The notes: generated by a model from the letters alone, not told the origin. Positions 34,912 through 44,492 are shown, numbered from the stretch's first letter. The stretch: 64,000 nucleotides of DNA from Aquimarina sp. AU58 (GCF_900312745.1 NZ_OMPD01000013.1:62001-126000); one strand, 5' to 3'. Numbers and translations: made by a program.

Positions 34912-37080
34912 ATGAAAAAAGCAATCCTTGTATTATCCATCATTACAGTAATGGTGGCTTGCAAAAACGAAACTAAAGAAGAAACCTCTAAAACTACCAT
35001 TGCATTGAACTACCCTGAAACTAAAACAGTAGATACAGTAGATACGTATTTTGGTACTCAAGTAGAAGATCCATATCGGTGGTTAGAAGATGATCGTAGC
35101 AAAGAGACCGAAGACTGGGTCGCTACACAAAACAAAACCACTTTTGGGTATTTAGAAAATATTCCTTTTAGAAAAGATCTAAAAAAACGTTTATCAGACC
35201 TTTGGAATTATGAGAAAGTTGGCTCTCCTTTTAAAGAAGGAGATTATAGCTACTTTTATAAGAATGACGGACTTCAAAACCAATATGTTATCTATCGTTT
35301 TAAGAATGAAGGTGATGAGCCCGAAGTTTTTCTAGACCCTAACACCTTTAGTAAAGATGGTACGACATCTCTGGGTGGAGTATCTTTTTCTAAAAATGGA
35401 AAACTTGTAGCCTATTCTATTTCTGAAGGAGGTAGTGACTGGCGTAAAGTAATTGTTAAAAATGCTGAAACCAAAGAGATCATAGAAGATACTATTGTTG
35501 ATGTTAAGTTTTCTGGGATATCCTGGAAAGGTAACGAAGGCTTTTACTACTCTAGCTACGATAAGCCTGAAGGAAGTGAGCTTTCTGCCAAAACAGATCA
35601 ACATAAGGTATACTACCATACTCTGGGTACTTCTCAAAAAGACGATGCCTTAATTTTTGGCGGTACCCCAGAAGAAAAGCATAGATATATTGGTGCAAGT
35701 GTTACCGAGGATGACCAATATCTTATTATTTCTGCAAGTGTTTCTACATCAGGAAATAAGCTATTTATCAAAGATCTTACAAATCCAAATAGTAAACTCG
35801 TTACTATTATGGGAACCACAGATAGTGATACTTATATTATAGAAAATGTAGGTTCTAAGCTCTACCTTGTTACCAATCTAAATGCTCCTAACCAGAAGAT
35901 TGTAACGGTAGACGCCTCTAATCCAACTCCAGAGAACTGGAAAGATTTTATTCCCGAAACCGAAAATGTATTAAGCCCTAATACAGGAGGAGGATACTTC
36001 TTTGCAGGATATATGGTTGATGCTGTTTCTAAAGTATTGCAGTATGATTATGATGGTAAATTGATTCGTGAAGTAGCATTACCCGGAGTAGGAAGCGCAA
36101 ATGGATTTGGCACTAAAAAGGAAGAAAAAGAATTATATTACTCCTTTACCAACTATAAAACACCTAGTAGTATTTATAAATACAATATTGCAAAAGGTAC
36201 TTCAGAATTATATCGTAAACCAAAAATCGACTTCAACCCAGAAAATTACGAAAGCAAACAAGTTTTTTATACTTCTAAGGATGGCACAAAAATCCCAATG
36301 ATTATCACCTATAAAAAAGGGATAGAGCTTAATGGTAAAAATCCAACCATCTTATATGGATACGGTGGGTTTAATATTAGCCTTACTCCTGCGTTTAGTA
36401 TTGCCAATGCGGTATGGATGGAGCAAGGCGGAGTATATGCAGTACCTAATCTAAGAGGTGGTGGTGAGTATGGTAAAAAATGGCACGTTGCCGGAACAAA
36501 AATGCAAAAGCAAAATGTATTTGATGATTTTATCGCTGCAGCAGAATATCTTATAGAAAATAAATATACATCTAGTGATTATTTGGCTATTCGCGGCGGA
36601 TCTAATGGAGGACTACTTGTTGGTGCTACAATGACACAACGACCAGATCTTATGAAAGTAGCACTACCAGCTGTTGGTGTTTTAGACATGCTACGCTATC
36701 ATACTTTTACTGCAGGAGCAGGATGGGCATATGACTATGGTACATCAGAAGAAAGTAAGGAAATGTTTGATTACATCAAAGGATATTCTCCTGTACATAA
36801 TGTAAAAGCAGATGTACAGTATCCTGCTACTCTAGTTACTACAGGAGATCATGATGACCGTGTTGTACCAGCACACTCGTTTAAGTTTGCAGCACAGCTA
36901 CAAGCAAAACAATCTGGTGATAATCCTACATTGATTAGAATTGAAACCAAAGCCGGTCATGGTGCAGGAACACCGGTAAGCAAAACTATAGAACAATATG
37001 CCGATATTTTTGGGTTTACTCTCTACAATATGGGATATGAAGTATTACCAGAAAAAGTTACCGACGAAGTAAAAGGGTAA
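34912..37080 (+). CDS. Prolyl oligopeptidase family serine peptidase, lipoprotein
   Basis: A 722-residue S9A peptidase cutting after proline in short peptides. ATG at 34912 is chosen because it gives a lipoprotein signal ([20 protein letters not shown], Cys17) and sits behind a promoter box; an upstream frame from 34798 crosses that promoter and structured region. N-terminal helical start with [18 protein letters not shown], then a seven-bladed propeller, and an alpha/beta-hydrolase domain with Ser564 in GGSNGG, Asp649 in HDDRV and His683 in AGHGAG. All catalytic residues present. Confidence 0.95.
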   Translation: MKKAILVLSIITVMVACKNETKEETSKTTIALNYPETKTVDTVDTYFGTQVEDPYRWLEDDRSKETEDWVATQNKTTFGYLENIPFRKDLKKRLSDLWNYEKVGSPFKEGDYSYFYKNDGLQNQYVIYRFKNEGDEPEVFLDPNTFSKDGTTSLGGVSFSKNGKLVAYSISEGGSDWRKVIVKNAETKEIIEDTIVDVKFSGISWKGNEGFYYSSYDKPEGSELSAKTDQHKVYYHTLGTSQKDDALIFGGTPEEKHRYIGASVTEDDQYLIISASVSTSGNKLFIKDLTNPNSKLVTIMGTTDSDTYIIENVGSKLYLVTNLNAPNQKIVTVDASNPTPENWKDFIPETENVLSPNTGGGYFFAGYMVDAVSKVLQYDYDGKLIREVALPGVGSANGFGTKKEEKELYYSFTNYKTPSSIYKYNIAKGTSELYRKPKIDFNPENYESKQVFYTSKDGTKIPMIITYKKGIELNGKNPTILYGYGGFNISLTPAFSIANAVWMEQGGVYAVPNLRGGGEYGKKWHVAGTKMQKQNVFDDFIAAAEYLIENKYTSSDYLAIRGGSNGGLLVGATMTQRPDLMKVALPAVGVLDMLRYHTFTAGAGWAYDYGTSEESKEMFDYIKGYSPVHNVKADVQYPATLVTTGDHDDRVVPAHSFKFAAQLQAKQSGDNPTLIRIETKAGHGAGTPVSKTIEQYADIFGFTLYNMGYEVLPEKVTDEVKG

Positions 37081-37102
37081 TCTTTTTAACTGAGAGTCGT
37101 AA

Positions 37103-37134
37103 ATATCTCCGCAAACTATAATTTGCGGAGATAT
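37103..37134. terminator. Bidirectional terminator
   Basis: ATATCTCCGCAAA and TTTGCGGAGATAT are perfect arms around a six-base loop, between convergent genes ending at 37080 and 37150. Confidence 0.85.
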
Positions 37135-37149
37135 TTTATTTTACATATG

Positions 37150-38856
37150 TTAGGGGTTTACTTTATGGGATTGTAATTGTTTTACAAAATAGGAAGGATA
37201 GATCCCTGTCTTTTTATAAAAAAACTTAGAAAATACTTCAGCAGAATTAAAACCAGCTTCAGCTGCTAATGCCTTAATCGTATAATTTTGAAATTTACTA
37301 TTTGTTTTTAACTCTTTTATAATATAGTTTACTCTAAGATCATTTATATAATGAGTAAAACTCTTTTTCCTGTAAAATTTGATCACCTTGGTTAAGTATT
37401 TAGAATTCGTCTTTAATTTGGAGGCTAAAACACCTGAAGTAAGATTAGGTTTTAAAAACCATTTATCAGACTCAAAAGTATCTAATCCTATCAAAATCAT
37501 TTCTACAACCTCATCAGCAATCCCAATTTCTTCTTTTTTAGGAATTATTTCTTTAAAAGACTCCTTCTTTTTCTCTTTCATTAGTTCTTCAAATCGAATC
37601 TTATACTTTTTGTTTTTCTGATAATGGATTATAAAAGAAATAATGATTATGCCTATAATAAATATTAAAATCAGCAGCCCATAATTCAATCGATCATTTC
37701 GAGTATCCAGTTCGTTGATGAGTTTTTCTTTTTCTTCAATTAAAATAGGAACTTCATAATCCTTATTTAATTTATCAGTGATATATCTATAATTACTATT
37801 AAATATACTATCATTATACAACAATCTATTGATATAGTACAATTGGTTATTTTTATCTCCTAGAGATTTATAATAGGCTATAATATCTAAGTAAGCCAAC
37901 CTGGTTTCTTGAATTAGATAATCAGATTTTTGAGCAAGGGAATCTATTTTTTTGTAGTACCTAATTGCTTCTTCTTTATTGGATAATCCAGCATAAGATT
38001 TTCCTAAAAAAAGATATGCATCAATTAGATCATGATTTTCAAGATATGATATTTTTTCTGGCTGCAATACTTCTGTTATACTATTAATAGCCCTAGTATA
38101 TTTTTGTTTATGATAATAAATTATTCCTTCATTCAACTTAAAAAAACGCATTACTTTTTTTCCTTCAGAAATTCTAAGCCCATCATTATTAATATTCTGA
38201 GCAGAATCTATATCTTTATTTTGAATATATGTATTTACTAATTCGGTAAGAGTAACAAGGTAACTTAATGAATCATTTGGTCCTTTGTCTAATTTTGTCT
38301 TTCTATAAGCTAATGCCTTTTTAAAAAGTGATTTTGCCTCCTTATATTTTCCAAATTTTCTTTTCAATAAAGCTATATTGTGATTTGAAATGGCTATATA
38401 ATGCAAGTTATTTGTTTCTTTGGCATACGTTAATCCTTCAAGATAATGATCAAGAGCTATAGTAAATCGACCTTGCTTATGGTATAAATACCCTTTATGC
38501 ATATAAAAAAAAACAGGAAATTTAGGGTGATTAATGTTTTTTGTTACATGTATACTACTATCGATAAAAACGATGCGCTTTTCTATATCATTTGGGTAAA
38601 GAGTAGATTTCAAAAAATAACCCATTCCTATTTCAACAATATTATTATTATTTCTAGCCTTTCGTAAGTAAGCTTTTGCATACATATCTGCTTTATCATG
38701 ACTTGTATCCGAGATATTATAAAACTTATTACTAAGTTGTTTAAAATCTAATTTCGTCAAAGAATCTATAATAGTAGATTTTTTATCCTGACCGTAGAGC
38801 AAATTTTGGCACAGTAATATGATACATAAATAAAAAAATACTTGATATTTACCCAT
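37150..38856 (-). CDS. TPR-containing AraC-family regulator, membrane-anchored
   Basis: A 568-residue regulator: signal peptide (MGKYQVFFYLCIILLC), about six TPR-like repeats in the periplasmic region (residues about 75-360, e.g. YIAISNHNIALLKRKFGKYK), one membrane helix about 394-412 (LLILIFIIGIIIISFII), a short coiled coil, and a C-terminal AraC DNA-binding domain (about 465-560) with TIKALAAEAGFNSAEVFSKFFYKKTG. This design is frequent in flavobacteria, where the TPR part likely receives a periplasmic signal. Adjacent to the oligopeptidase but convergent; target genes unknown. Confidence 0.9.
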   Translation of the reverse strand: MGKYQVFFYLCIILLCQNLLYGQDKKSTIIDSLTKLDFKQLSNKFYNISDTSHDKADMYAKAYLRKARNNNNIVEIGMGYFLKSTLYPNDIEKRIVFIDSSIHVTKNINHPKFPVFFYMHKGYLYHKQGRFTIALDHYLEGLTYAKETNNLHYIAISNHNIALLKRKFGKYKEAKSLFKKALAYRKTKLDKGPNDSLSYLVTLTELVNTYIQNKDIDSAQNINNDGLRISEGKKVMRFFKLNEGIIYYHKQKYTRAINSITEVLQPEKISYLENHDLIDAYLFLGKSYAGLSNKEEAIRYYKKIDSLAQKSDYLIQETRLAYLDIIAYYKSLGDKNNQLYYINRLLYNDSIFNSNYRYITDKLNKDYEVPILIEEKEKLINELDTRNDRLNYGLLILIFIIGIIIISFIIHYQKNKKYKIRFEELMKEKKKESFKEIIPKKEEIGIADEVVEMILIGLDTFESDKWFLKPNLTSGVLASKLKTNSKYLTKVIKFYRKKSFTHYINDLRVNYIIKELKTNSKFQNYTIKALAAEAGFNSAEVFSKFFYKKTGIYPSYFVKQLQSHKVNP

Positions 38857-38965
38857 TTTAATTTATTAGTTATCTCTTTAGATAAGTCTTATCTCCTCAA
38901 GATATTACCTTAAAAATTAGAAAAAAGTTTCTCTATTAACTTTTTACCTCGTTTTCTAAACAAAG

Positions 38966-38973
38966 CAAAGATA
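38966..38973 (-). promoter_or_regulatory. -7 promoter box for the AraC gene
   Basis: Minus strand TATCTTTG matches TAnnTTTG; it lies about 110 bases upstream of the ATG. Confidence 0.4.
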
Positions 38974-39132
38974 CATTTAATATTAGGCCCATAAAACATT
39001 AGTTAAATCCAATATAATCAAGGAGTCATAAAATATTTAGCTCCATAACGCTATAGTCTTAATTCTAGAATTTCTATCCAATGATTCTAGAATCTGGACT
39101 TACTTCTCTTGTAAACCTGTCACTCTTCCTCC

Positions 39133-39140
39133 TACATTTG
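39133..39140 (+). promoter_or_regulatory. -7 promoter box of the small-gene cluster
   Basis: TACATTTG fits TAnnTTTG; a TTG at 39109-39111 is 21 bases upstream as a -33 candidate. It is 12 bases before the ATG at 39153. Confidence 0.6.
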
Positions 39141-39152
39141 ACTCAACAAAAA

Positions 39153-39428
39153 ATGGAAATTATGCAAGCCGACTCACAATACGATAAAAATAAATTTATG
39201 TCTGATATCCTACAGGCATTACATCTTAAAATGGATACATTTATGTACAATCTGGTACATTATACCCCTTATGAAATCATATTGTATAGCTGGATAAATG
39301 CCTGTTATACCAAAGGAAAGACCAGTGATGAAACCATACAACTCATCTATAAAGCGCGTAATATACTATTGCTTAACCTAAAAAATGGTTTGTGTAATCC
39401 CCCAAAGCCTATCGATACCTCTTCTTAA
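39153..39428 (+). CDS. Hypothetical protein, 91 residues
   Basis: Not recognised. The start at 39153 (MEIMQADSQYDKNKF) is chosen because it follows a good promoter box; a longer frame from 39081 would read through that promoter. The product is helical and soluble, with DILQALHLKMDTFMYNLVHY and YEIILYSWINACY, and probably forms a small all-alpha domain. It leads a run of small unknown genes (39.1-40.3 kb). Confidence 0.6.
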   Translation: MEIMQADSQYDKNKFMSDILQALHLKMDTFMYNLVHYTPYEIILYSWINACYTKGKTSDETIQLIYKARNILLLNLKNGLCNPPKPIDTSS

Positions 39429-39440
39429 ACTTATCTACTT

Positions 39441-39662
39441 ATGTTTATGCATTATAATCAACTATGTACTACACAAAAAGCTTTGGTACATCGCAAATTA
39501 ATAGCAAGAACAAAAGCTCCCCAAGAGATCGTGCTTAAGGTACTCGCACATATTAACCCTGTATTAAAAATAATAGACCGGGATGTACTTATGATGTACT
39601 ATATGATGAGCAAAATAGAGCAGAGAATACAAGAAGAATTACGAATATCAAATACTGAATGA
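39441..39662 (+). CDS. Hypothetical protein, 73 residues
   Basis: Not recognised. Starts MFMHYNQLCTTQKALVHRKL; basic N-terminal half, helical C-terminal half ending EELRISNTE. It begins 12 bases after the previous gene, so co-transcription is likely. Could act with it as a small complex, which is a guess. Confidence 0.55.
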   Translation: MFMHYNQLCTTQKALVHRKLIARTKAPQEIVLKVLAHINPVLKIIDRDVLMMYYMMSKIEQRIQEELRISNTE

Positions 39663-39814
39663 TGAATATCGAAGTGTTGAAATGTAAAGCCGAAAAATTT
39701 AAAACAGCAAAATGTAAAAGTAAAAAACCCGATGTGAGGAGTCAGGAACCGGTAGTGGAAAATATCGAATACTGAATATAGAACTAACAATAAAATTTAT
39801 CTAAATACTAAACA

Positions 39815-40294
39815 ATGAGAAACATCATTCAAGATCTATTAACACAGGAAGAAAGAGATCAGGCCGAAAAATTAGTGGAACAGCTAGAAACTATGTTTAC
39901 CAATAAACTAGTAGCCCTGACAGAAAAAGAACGAGGGAGCTATAAGGCCATTAATGAGACCAATAAATTGTTTGTAAATAAGGTTTGGGATTATCGCCAA
40001 AACAGCAGTACGCTTAGTTCTCCTGATGTAGACTGGGAAGAGTTTGAAAAAGATTATAAAGCTCGTGTATTTGCAGAAAACCTATTGGGTCGTTTAGAAA
40101 GCCTGGCTTATCGATTAGAAAGTACCAAAATTCTGCATGATTATGATAATTACCAGGATTCTTTAAATGACTACGCCTATTCACAGTATAGTAAAGGAGC
40201 GGGGAAACCTGGTTTTACAGAAAAAGTAGCCGAACTGAAGCAGTTTTTTAATCGTACCAAAAGTATCCCAAAGTCAGACAATACAGAAAAATAG
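39815..40294 (+). CDS. Hypothetical protein, 159 residues
   Basis: Not recognised. A charged helical protein starting MRNIIQDLLTQEERDQAEKLVEQ (given in two parts around Ala16), with coiled-coil-like heptads and a Tyr-rich middle (ILHDYDNYQDSLNDYAYSQY). No signal peptide or membrane segment. It follows the 73-residue gene by 152 bases, and a structured non-coding stretch follows it. Confidence 0.6.
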   Translation: MRNIIQDLLTQEERDQAEKLVEQLETMFTNKLVALTEKERGSYKAINETNKLFVNKVWDYRQNSSTLSSPDVDWEEFEKDYKARVFAENLLGRLESLAYRLESTKILHDYDNYQDSLNDYAYSQYSKGAGKPGFTEKVAELKQFFNRTKSIPKSDNTEK

Positions 40295-40638
40295 GTGATA
40301 AAGACCTTCTGATGGATCAAAAAGACGTTCTGTTAGGCACCAAGCTCTCAAATTTAGGGATTGGGATCCCAAAATTGGATGTCGTACATCTAATTTTAGA
40401 GTACAGAGACTCAAATTTAGACTTATGACACCCAACGTTAAGCCTCAAAAGTCTAAATTTTCATCAAAAAGATCCAACAGAAGGTCAAAAAGACGAAATC
40501 ATTGATAAACAGTATACAAGTTTTAAGTAAAAGGGGGCAAATTTTGACCCAAGAGGTCGAAAATCCTACAGTAACCATCAAATTTTGACCTCAGGGCATT
40601 AAACAATTGCAAAAAATAAACTAAAGGGAAAACACATT
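40295..40638. other. 344-base non-coding region with repeats
   Basis: No coding frame: stops occur in all registers. It holds an inverted repeat, AAATTTAGACTT (40413-40424) / AAGTCTAAATTT (40449-40460), two nearby copies of CAAATTTTGACC (around 40538 and 40579), and repeated CAAAAAGA strings. The clustering suggests a regulatory RNA or the remains of a gene. Confidence 0.45.
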
Positions 40639-40902
40639 ATGAACATCATTATCAAACAGATTGAACTTATAGAGCGTATTGATCAACTTATTCGCTTACA
40701 AGCCACAGGATCACCAGAAGATCTTGCCTATCGATTAGGAATCTCTAAAACCAAATTGTATCGGGTAATTAATACTATGAAATCCCTGGGTGCCCCTATA
40801 GAATATGATATTACCACACAGAGTTTTGTTTATGCAGAAGCTGTAGGGTTTACATTTGGATTTTATAAAAGTAAAACAAGTACTCGCATAATTAATTATT
40901 AA
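40639..40902 (+). CDS. Small helix-turn-helix protein, 87 residues
   Basis: DNA-binding protein with an HTH_11-like domain: QLIRLQATGSPEDLAYRLGI then SKTKLYRVINTMKSLGAP is a clean helix-turn-helix pair (about 15-52), followed by a beta-wing (IEYDITTQSFVYAE). It likely regulates nearby genes. C-terminal basic tail (SKTSTRIINY). Neighbours are a one-helix membrane protein and a broken lipoprotein gene. Confidence 0.75.
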   Translation: MNIIIKQIELIERIDQLIRLQATGSPEDLAYRLGISKTKLYRVINTMKSLGAPIEYDITTQSFVYAEAVGFTFGFYKSKTSTRIINY

Positions 40903-41048
40903 CAAAAAGTGACCTTATAAGCATAGAAACCTAAATCCTACCCAAGGTTTGTATACCAGGTATATAAAACCTAAATGTACTAATTACTACAACGTATTTT
41001 TTTAGTACCCATTTCACAAATCTCTAATTAACTTTAAAACAAACAATT

Positions 41049-41192
41049 ATGTTTTTATCCTTTTCATTTTCAATACTGCTTTGGCAGATACTCAATGTCG
41101 TATTTTTTATTGGTATCATCTTTTTTATTTACAAGATATATAGCATGATAAAAAAAATTTACAAAAAAGTTGTTGAAGAAGATGACCTTTAA
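41049..41192 (+). CDS. One-helix membrane protein, 47 residues
   Basis: Encodes MFLSFSFSILLWQILNVVFF then a continued hydrophobic segment and a basic/acidic tail (SMIKKIYKKVVEEDDL). A single membrane span with positive residues after it. This is typical of small membrane peptides or toxin-like proteins, but no family is recognised. It follows the HTH gene and precedes the interrupted lipoprotein gene by 27 bases. Confidence 0.6.
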   Translation: MFLSFSFSILLWQILNVVFFIGIIFFIYKIYSMIKKIYKKVVEEDDL

Positions 41193-41219
41193 AAACATTT
41201 TATTAATATAATTAAACTC

Positions 41220-41960
41220 ATGAAAAAACTATTTTTTATGGCAATGGGCTTTGCCCTATTGCTAACCTCTTGTTCTAAAGATGACTCAATTTCTGACGAA
41301 AACTCTTTACGATCTGAGTTAGGTATTGACGATTAAAAATTAAGTTTAGCTCAAATTGAAGAAATAAGACAAAATACAGAACCCATTGAATTTAAAAACC
41401 TAGAAGAAGCTAAGAATTTCTTAAATGGAGATATAACGTATACAAAAGCTAATTTTTATGAAGCATTTAATTCTCAAAAAACTAAGTCTTCTAACACATA
41501 TCCTTTGCTTCTATTAAATGGTAATAATGAATTACTCATGACTTGCCCACCAATAATATTAGATCCAGTTGAAAGCTGTGATAATAATAATGGAAGTGGG
41601 CAAGGTAATGGATGTGGTTCTGGTACTGTAACACTTAGTATAAGACAAAACGGAACACTAAATTATAATGTAGACGTTTCTTATAACAGCAATGACACCG
41701 GGGTACAAGCTACTGGTGTAAACTCCTACATTTCTGGAGTTACATTAGGAGTGAGTTGGACGCAAAATAGCGTAAGTCAAAATGTTAATGGTAATACTAT
41801 TGAGTTTGAAGTAAACGGAACACTAAACTATAATATAGTATTTGAAGGAATTGGTACTGTTTATAAAAGAAGAACTACCTTGAAAGGTACATACGATCCT
41901 TGTGGAAATAATGGAGGAGGTTCTGGGGGTATAGAAGAGTTTTTACAAACGGCTAATTAG
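41220..41960 (+). pseudogene. Lipoprotein gene with an in-frame stop
   Basis: One frame begins MKKLFFMAMGFALLLTSCSK, a lipoprotein signal, but codon 39 is TAA (41334-41336). The same register continues with normal-looking protein (KLSLAQIEEIRQNTEPIEF) to the stop at 41958-41960. If read through, it would be 246 residues: signal, acidic stretch, a Gly/Asn-rich region with paired Cys (about 110-125) and a beta-rich C-terminal domain with GTLNYN repeated twice. Restart at a TTG (41505) is possible but leaves no signal peptide. A nonsense mutation or base-call error are the two main options. Confidence 0.7.
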
Positions 41961-41980
41961 TACTCCTAAAGCTTAAGATT

Positions 41981-42017
41981 AAAAAAATCCGTTTTCTGAA
42001 AAGAAGCGGATTTTTTT
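41981..42017 (+). terminator. Terminator after the interrupted lipoprotein gene
   Basis: AAAAAAATCCG and CGGATTTTTTT are perfect arms, ending in a T run. Confidence 0.8.
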
Positions 42018-42030
42018 AGTTAAAGTTCAA

Positions 42031-42038
42031 TATATTTG
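42031..42038 (+). promoter_or_regulatory. -7 box directly before the ABC ATPase ATG
   Basis: TATATTTG matches TAnnTTTG with only four bases to the ATG at 42043, implying a leaderless or nearly leaderless message. Confidence 0.55.
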
Positions 42039-42042
42039 AGTA

Positions 42043-43008
42043 ATGTTAAAAGTAGATAATATATCCTTCGCGTATGATAAACTTTCCGTTTTAAAAAACG
42101 TTAGTTTTACTATTGAAAAAGGGCAGCATATTGCCTTAATTGGTGCCAGTGGTTGCGGAAAAAGTACCTTGTTAAAAATCATTTATGGCCTTTTACAAGT
42201 ACAGCAAGGAGAACTATCCTGGAATGACACTAAAATATTAGGACCGCATTTTAACCTTGTTCCTGGTGAGGAAAACATGAAATACCTCTCACAAGGTTTT
42301 GAGCTACAATCCTATCGCAGTGTTTCAGAAAATATCGGGCAATATTTATCTAATTTTCAGCCAGAATTAAAACAAGGCCGGGTGGATGAGTTACTCGACA
42401 TTGTAGAAATGGCTGATTTTGCCAATACCAAAGTAGAGAACTTGAGTGGCGGTCAAAAACAAAGAGTAGCATTGGCAAAAGCATTAGCTAAAAGACCAGA
42501 ATTATTATTACTTGATGAACCTTTTGGGAATATCGACAACTTCAGACGTAGTTCTTTAAGAAGAAATCTATTTAGATATCTAAAACGTAATAAAATCACA
42601 AGTATCACCGCTACACATGATAAAACAGATATTCTCTCTTTTGCAGATCAGACCATTGTTATTCGACAGGGTGAAATTTTAACTCAAGAAGATACGATCG
42701 CTTTATATCAAAATCCTACTGACTATTATATTGCTTCTCTTTTTGGAGAAGTGAATGAAATACAACTTTCTTCATTTACAACATCTGATAGTCAGGATAC
42801 TATTCTTGTCTATCCCCATGAGATCGAAGTTAACCCTAATTCTATGACAAAGGTGCGAGTAAAAAATGCGTATTTCAATGGAGGGTATTACTTGATTGAA
42901 GCTGTACTCGACCATACCATTCTCTTTTTTAATCATCATAGTAAATTAACCGCTCCCAAAATGGTCGGGATTACAATTTCTGAAGAAATCATTGAGAAAA
43001 GAAAATGA
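42043..43008 (+). CDS. ABC transporter ATP-binding protein
   Basis: A 321-residue ATPase. Walker A GASGCGKST (about 34-42), Q loop LSQGFELQ, signature NLSGGQKQRVALA (about 131-143), Walker B LLLLDEPFGN and switch His in ATHDKTD. The C-terminal 100 residues (VHPHEIEVNPN-like TOBE region, here YPHEIEVNPNSMTKV) suggest an importer of the FbpC/PotA kind. No permease or binding-protein gene is next to it. Its promoter overlaps the start. Confidence 0.88.
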   Translation: MLKVDNISFAYDKLSVLKNVSFTIEKGQHIALIGASGCGKSTLLKIIYGLLQVQQGELSWNDTKILGPHFNLVPGEENMKYLSQGFELQSYRSVSENIGQYLSNFQPELKQGRVDELLDIVEMADFANTKVENLSGGQKQRVALAKALAKRPELLLLDEPFGNIDNFRRSSLRRNLFRYLKRNKITSITATHDKTDILSFADQTIVIRQGEILTQEDTIALYQNPTDYYIASLFGEVNEIQLSSFTTSDSQDTILVYPHEIEVNPNSMTKVRVKNAYFNGGYYLIEAVLDHTILFFNHHSKLTAPKMVGITISEEIIEKRK

Positions 43009-43010
43009 AT

Positions 43011-43769
43011 CTAGTTGCTGTAGTTTGCTAACTTAAGTTCATTTCCATCAAAAACACCATACGTATAATGAGTAATCCAGTCTCCTAAATTTATGTATTG
43101 AGATTGCTTGTTTAATTGTATTTCCATAGGAAGATGTCTATGTCCAAATACAAAATAATCTCTGTGCTTACTTTCTAATTTTCTTTTGCAATATTGTACC
43201 AGCCACTCGTTATCTTCTCCTAAAAAAGTCACATCTTCATCTCCCGAAATTAATTTATTTTTTACAGAAAGATACTGTGCCAGTTTTACTCCAAGATCTG
43301 GATGCAACCATCTAAAAAACCATTTTGCTACAGGATTGGTAAACACTTTTTTCATTCGTTTATACCCTTTGTCTCCAGGGCCTAAACCGTCCCCATGGCC
43401 AATAAAAAAAGTGGTGTTGTTAAAAGTAAACTCCTGGGGTTTATGATACACAGGAATATTTAATTCTTCTTCAAAATACCCGTTCATCCATAGGTCATGA
43501 TTTCCTACAAAATAATAAACTGGGATTCCAGAATCTGTAATTTCTGCTAATTTTCCCAATGTTCTGGTAAATCCTTTGGGAACCACAGTTTTATATTCGA
43601 ACCAAAAGTCAAAAAGATCTCCTAACAAGAAGATAGCACCTGCATCTTTTTTAACTTCGTCTAACCATTTTACAAATTTTTGTTCTCTGGGAAAACTCTT
43701 TTCTGATGTTGGAGCCCCCAAGTGATTATCACTTGCAAAATATATTTTTTTCCCTTCAGGAAGGTTCAT
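43011..43769 (-). CDS. lpxH: UDP-2,3-diacylglucosamine diphosphatase
   Basis: Hydrolyses UDP-diacylglucosamine in lipid A synthesis at the membrane surface. The 252-residue calcineurin-like phosphoesterase has FASDNHLGAPTS with Asp14 and His16, LLGDLFDFW, FVGNHDLWM and FIGHGDGLGPGDKGYKRM and VFGHRHLPM, giving all metal ligands. Length is usual. Convergent with the ABC gene, 2 bases apart. Confidence 0.95.
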   Translation of the reverse strand: MNLPEGKKIYFASDNHLGAPTSEKSFPREQKFVKWLDEVKKDAGAIFLLGDLFDFWFEYKTVVPKGFTRTLGKLAEITDSGIPVYYFVGNHDLWMNGYFEEELNIPVYHKPQEFTFNNTTFFIGHGDGLGPGDKGYKRMKKVFTNPVAKWFFRWLHPDLGVKLAQYLSVKNKLISGDEDVTFLGEDNEWLVQYCKRKLESKHRDYFVFGHRHLPMEIQLNKQSQYINLGDWITHYTYGVFDGNELKLANYSN

Positions 43770-43820
43770 AGGTATAATTTAAAAGGTAAAGGTAAGAAAA
43801 GGACCTAAGATTTAAATGAT

Positions 43821-44273
43821 CTATTCATTATCTGATGCATACCACTCTGCAAATGATGTTTCGGTTTCTTGAAGTTTTAAAGAAAATAACGTAATACCTT
43901 CGGGCAATCGAGAGGTAATCTTTTTAGCAAAATCAATTACCATATTCTCACTGGTAGGTTGATAATCTACCAAAATTACATTATGCCCTCTGTCTTTTAA
44001 TTCTTTTGCAAGTTCTATATGTGGTGTGTTTTTGTTAAATACTGTTGCATGGTCAAAAACATCTTCAATATCTTCTTTTACAATTCTTTTAAGATCCCCA
44101 AAATCAATCACCATTCCTAATTTTACATGCGAAGTATCTGTAATCGGTGTTCCAATTACAGTCACACTTAGTTTATAGCTATGACCATGAACATTTCTAC
44201 ATTTACCATCATACCCATATAAAGCATGTCCGGTTTCGAAAGAAAATTGTTTCGTGATACGAATTTTACTCAT
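43821..44273 (-). CDS. queD: 6-carboxy-tetrahydropterin synthase (QueD/PTPS)
   Basis: Converts dihydroneopterin triphosphate to 6-carboxytetrahydropterin for queuosine. The 150-residue protein has SFETGHALYGYDGKCRNVHGHSYKL: His16 and the two His in VHGHSYKL bind zinc, and the Cys in GKCRNVHGH is the nucleophile. The first helix region and KRIVKEDIEDVFDHATVF follow. A promoter box lies 22 bases upstream. No other queuosine genes are near. Confidence 0.93.
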   Translation of the reverse strand: MSKIRITKQFSFETGHALYGYDGKCRNVHGHSYKLSVTVIGTPITDTSHVKLGMVIDFGDLKRIVKEDIEDVFDHATVFNKNTPHIELAKELKDRGHNVILVDYQPTSENMVIDFAKKITSRLPEGITLFSLKLQETETSFAEWYASDNE

Positions 44274-44294
44274 CGTTTACTTTGTGATTTTTGA

Positions 44295-44302
44295 CAAAGT
44301 TA
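44295..44302 (-). promoter_or_regulatory. -7 promoter box of queD
   Basis: Minus strand TAACTTTG matches TAnnTTTG, 22 bases from the ATG. Confidence 0.5.
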
Positions 44303-44309
44303 CGGAAGA

Positions 44310-44408
44310 TTATCGTCTCTTTCTCTTATTTATAAAGTAAACCACAACCAGAACAATTCCTAATAACAGGAACAATCCATTACCTCCTAAAAAGTTTAGT
44401 ATATCCAT
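44310..44408 (-). CDS. One-helix small membrane protein, 32 residues
   Basis: Reads MDILNFLGGNGLFLLLGIVL then VVVYFINKRKRR: one hydrophobic helix with a strongly positive tail. The frame sits in a gap where a tiny membrane peptide is plausible; the queD promoter box lies immediately downstream of its start region. No family known to me. Confidence 0.5.
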   Translation of the reverse strand: MDILNFLGGNGLFLLLGIVLVVVYFINKRKRR

Positions 44409-44492
44409 TATTTCTTTAGACTTTTATTTATAACTCAAGTTCTACATAAGAAAACAACGTCATTTTGAGTGTTTTCTTATAAAAAACTAATA

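Noticed and set aside
42043-43008. The ABC ATPase as exporter of the GG-leader peptides
   Set aside because: It lacks a membrane domain and C39 peptidase domain and has an importer-type C terminus.
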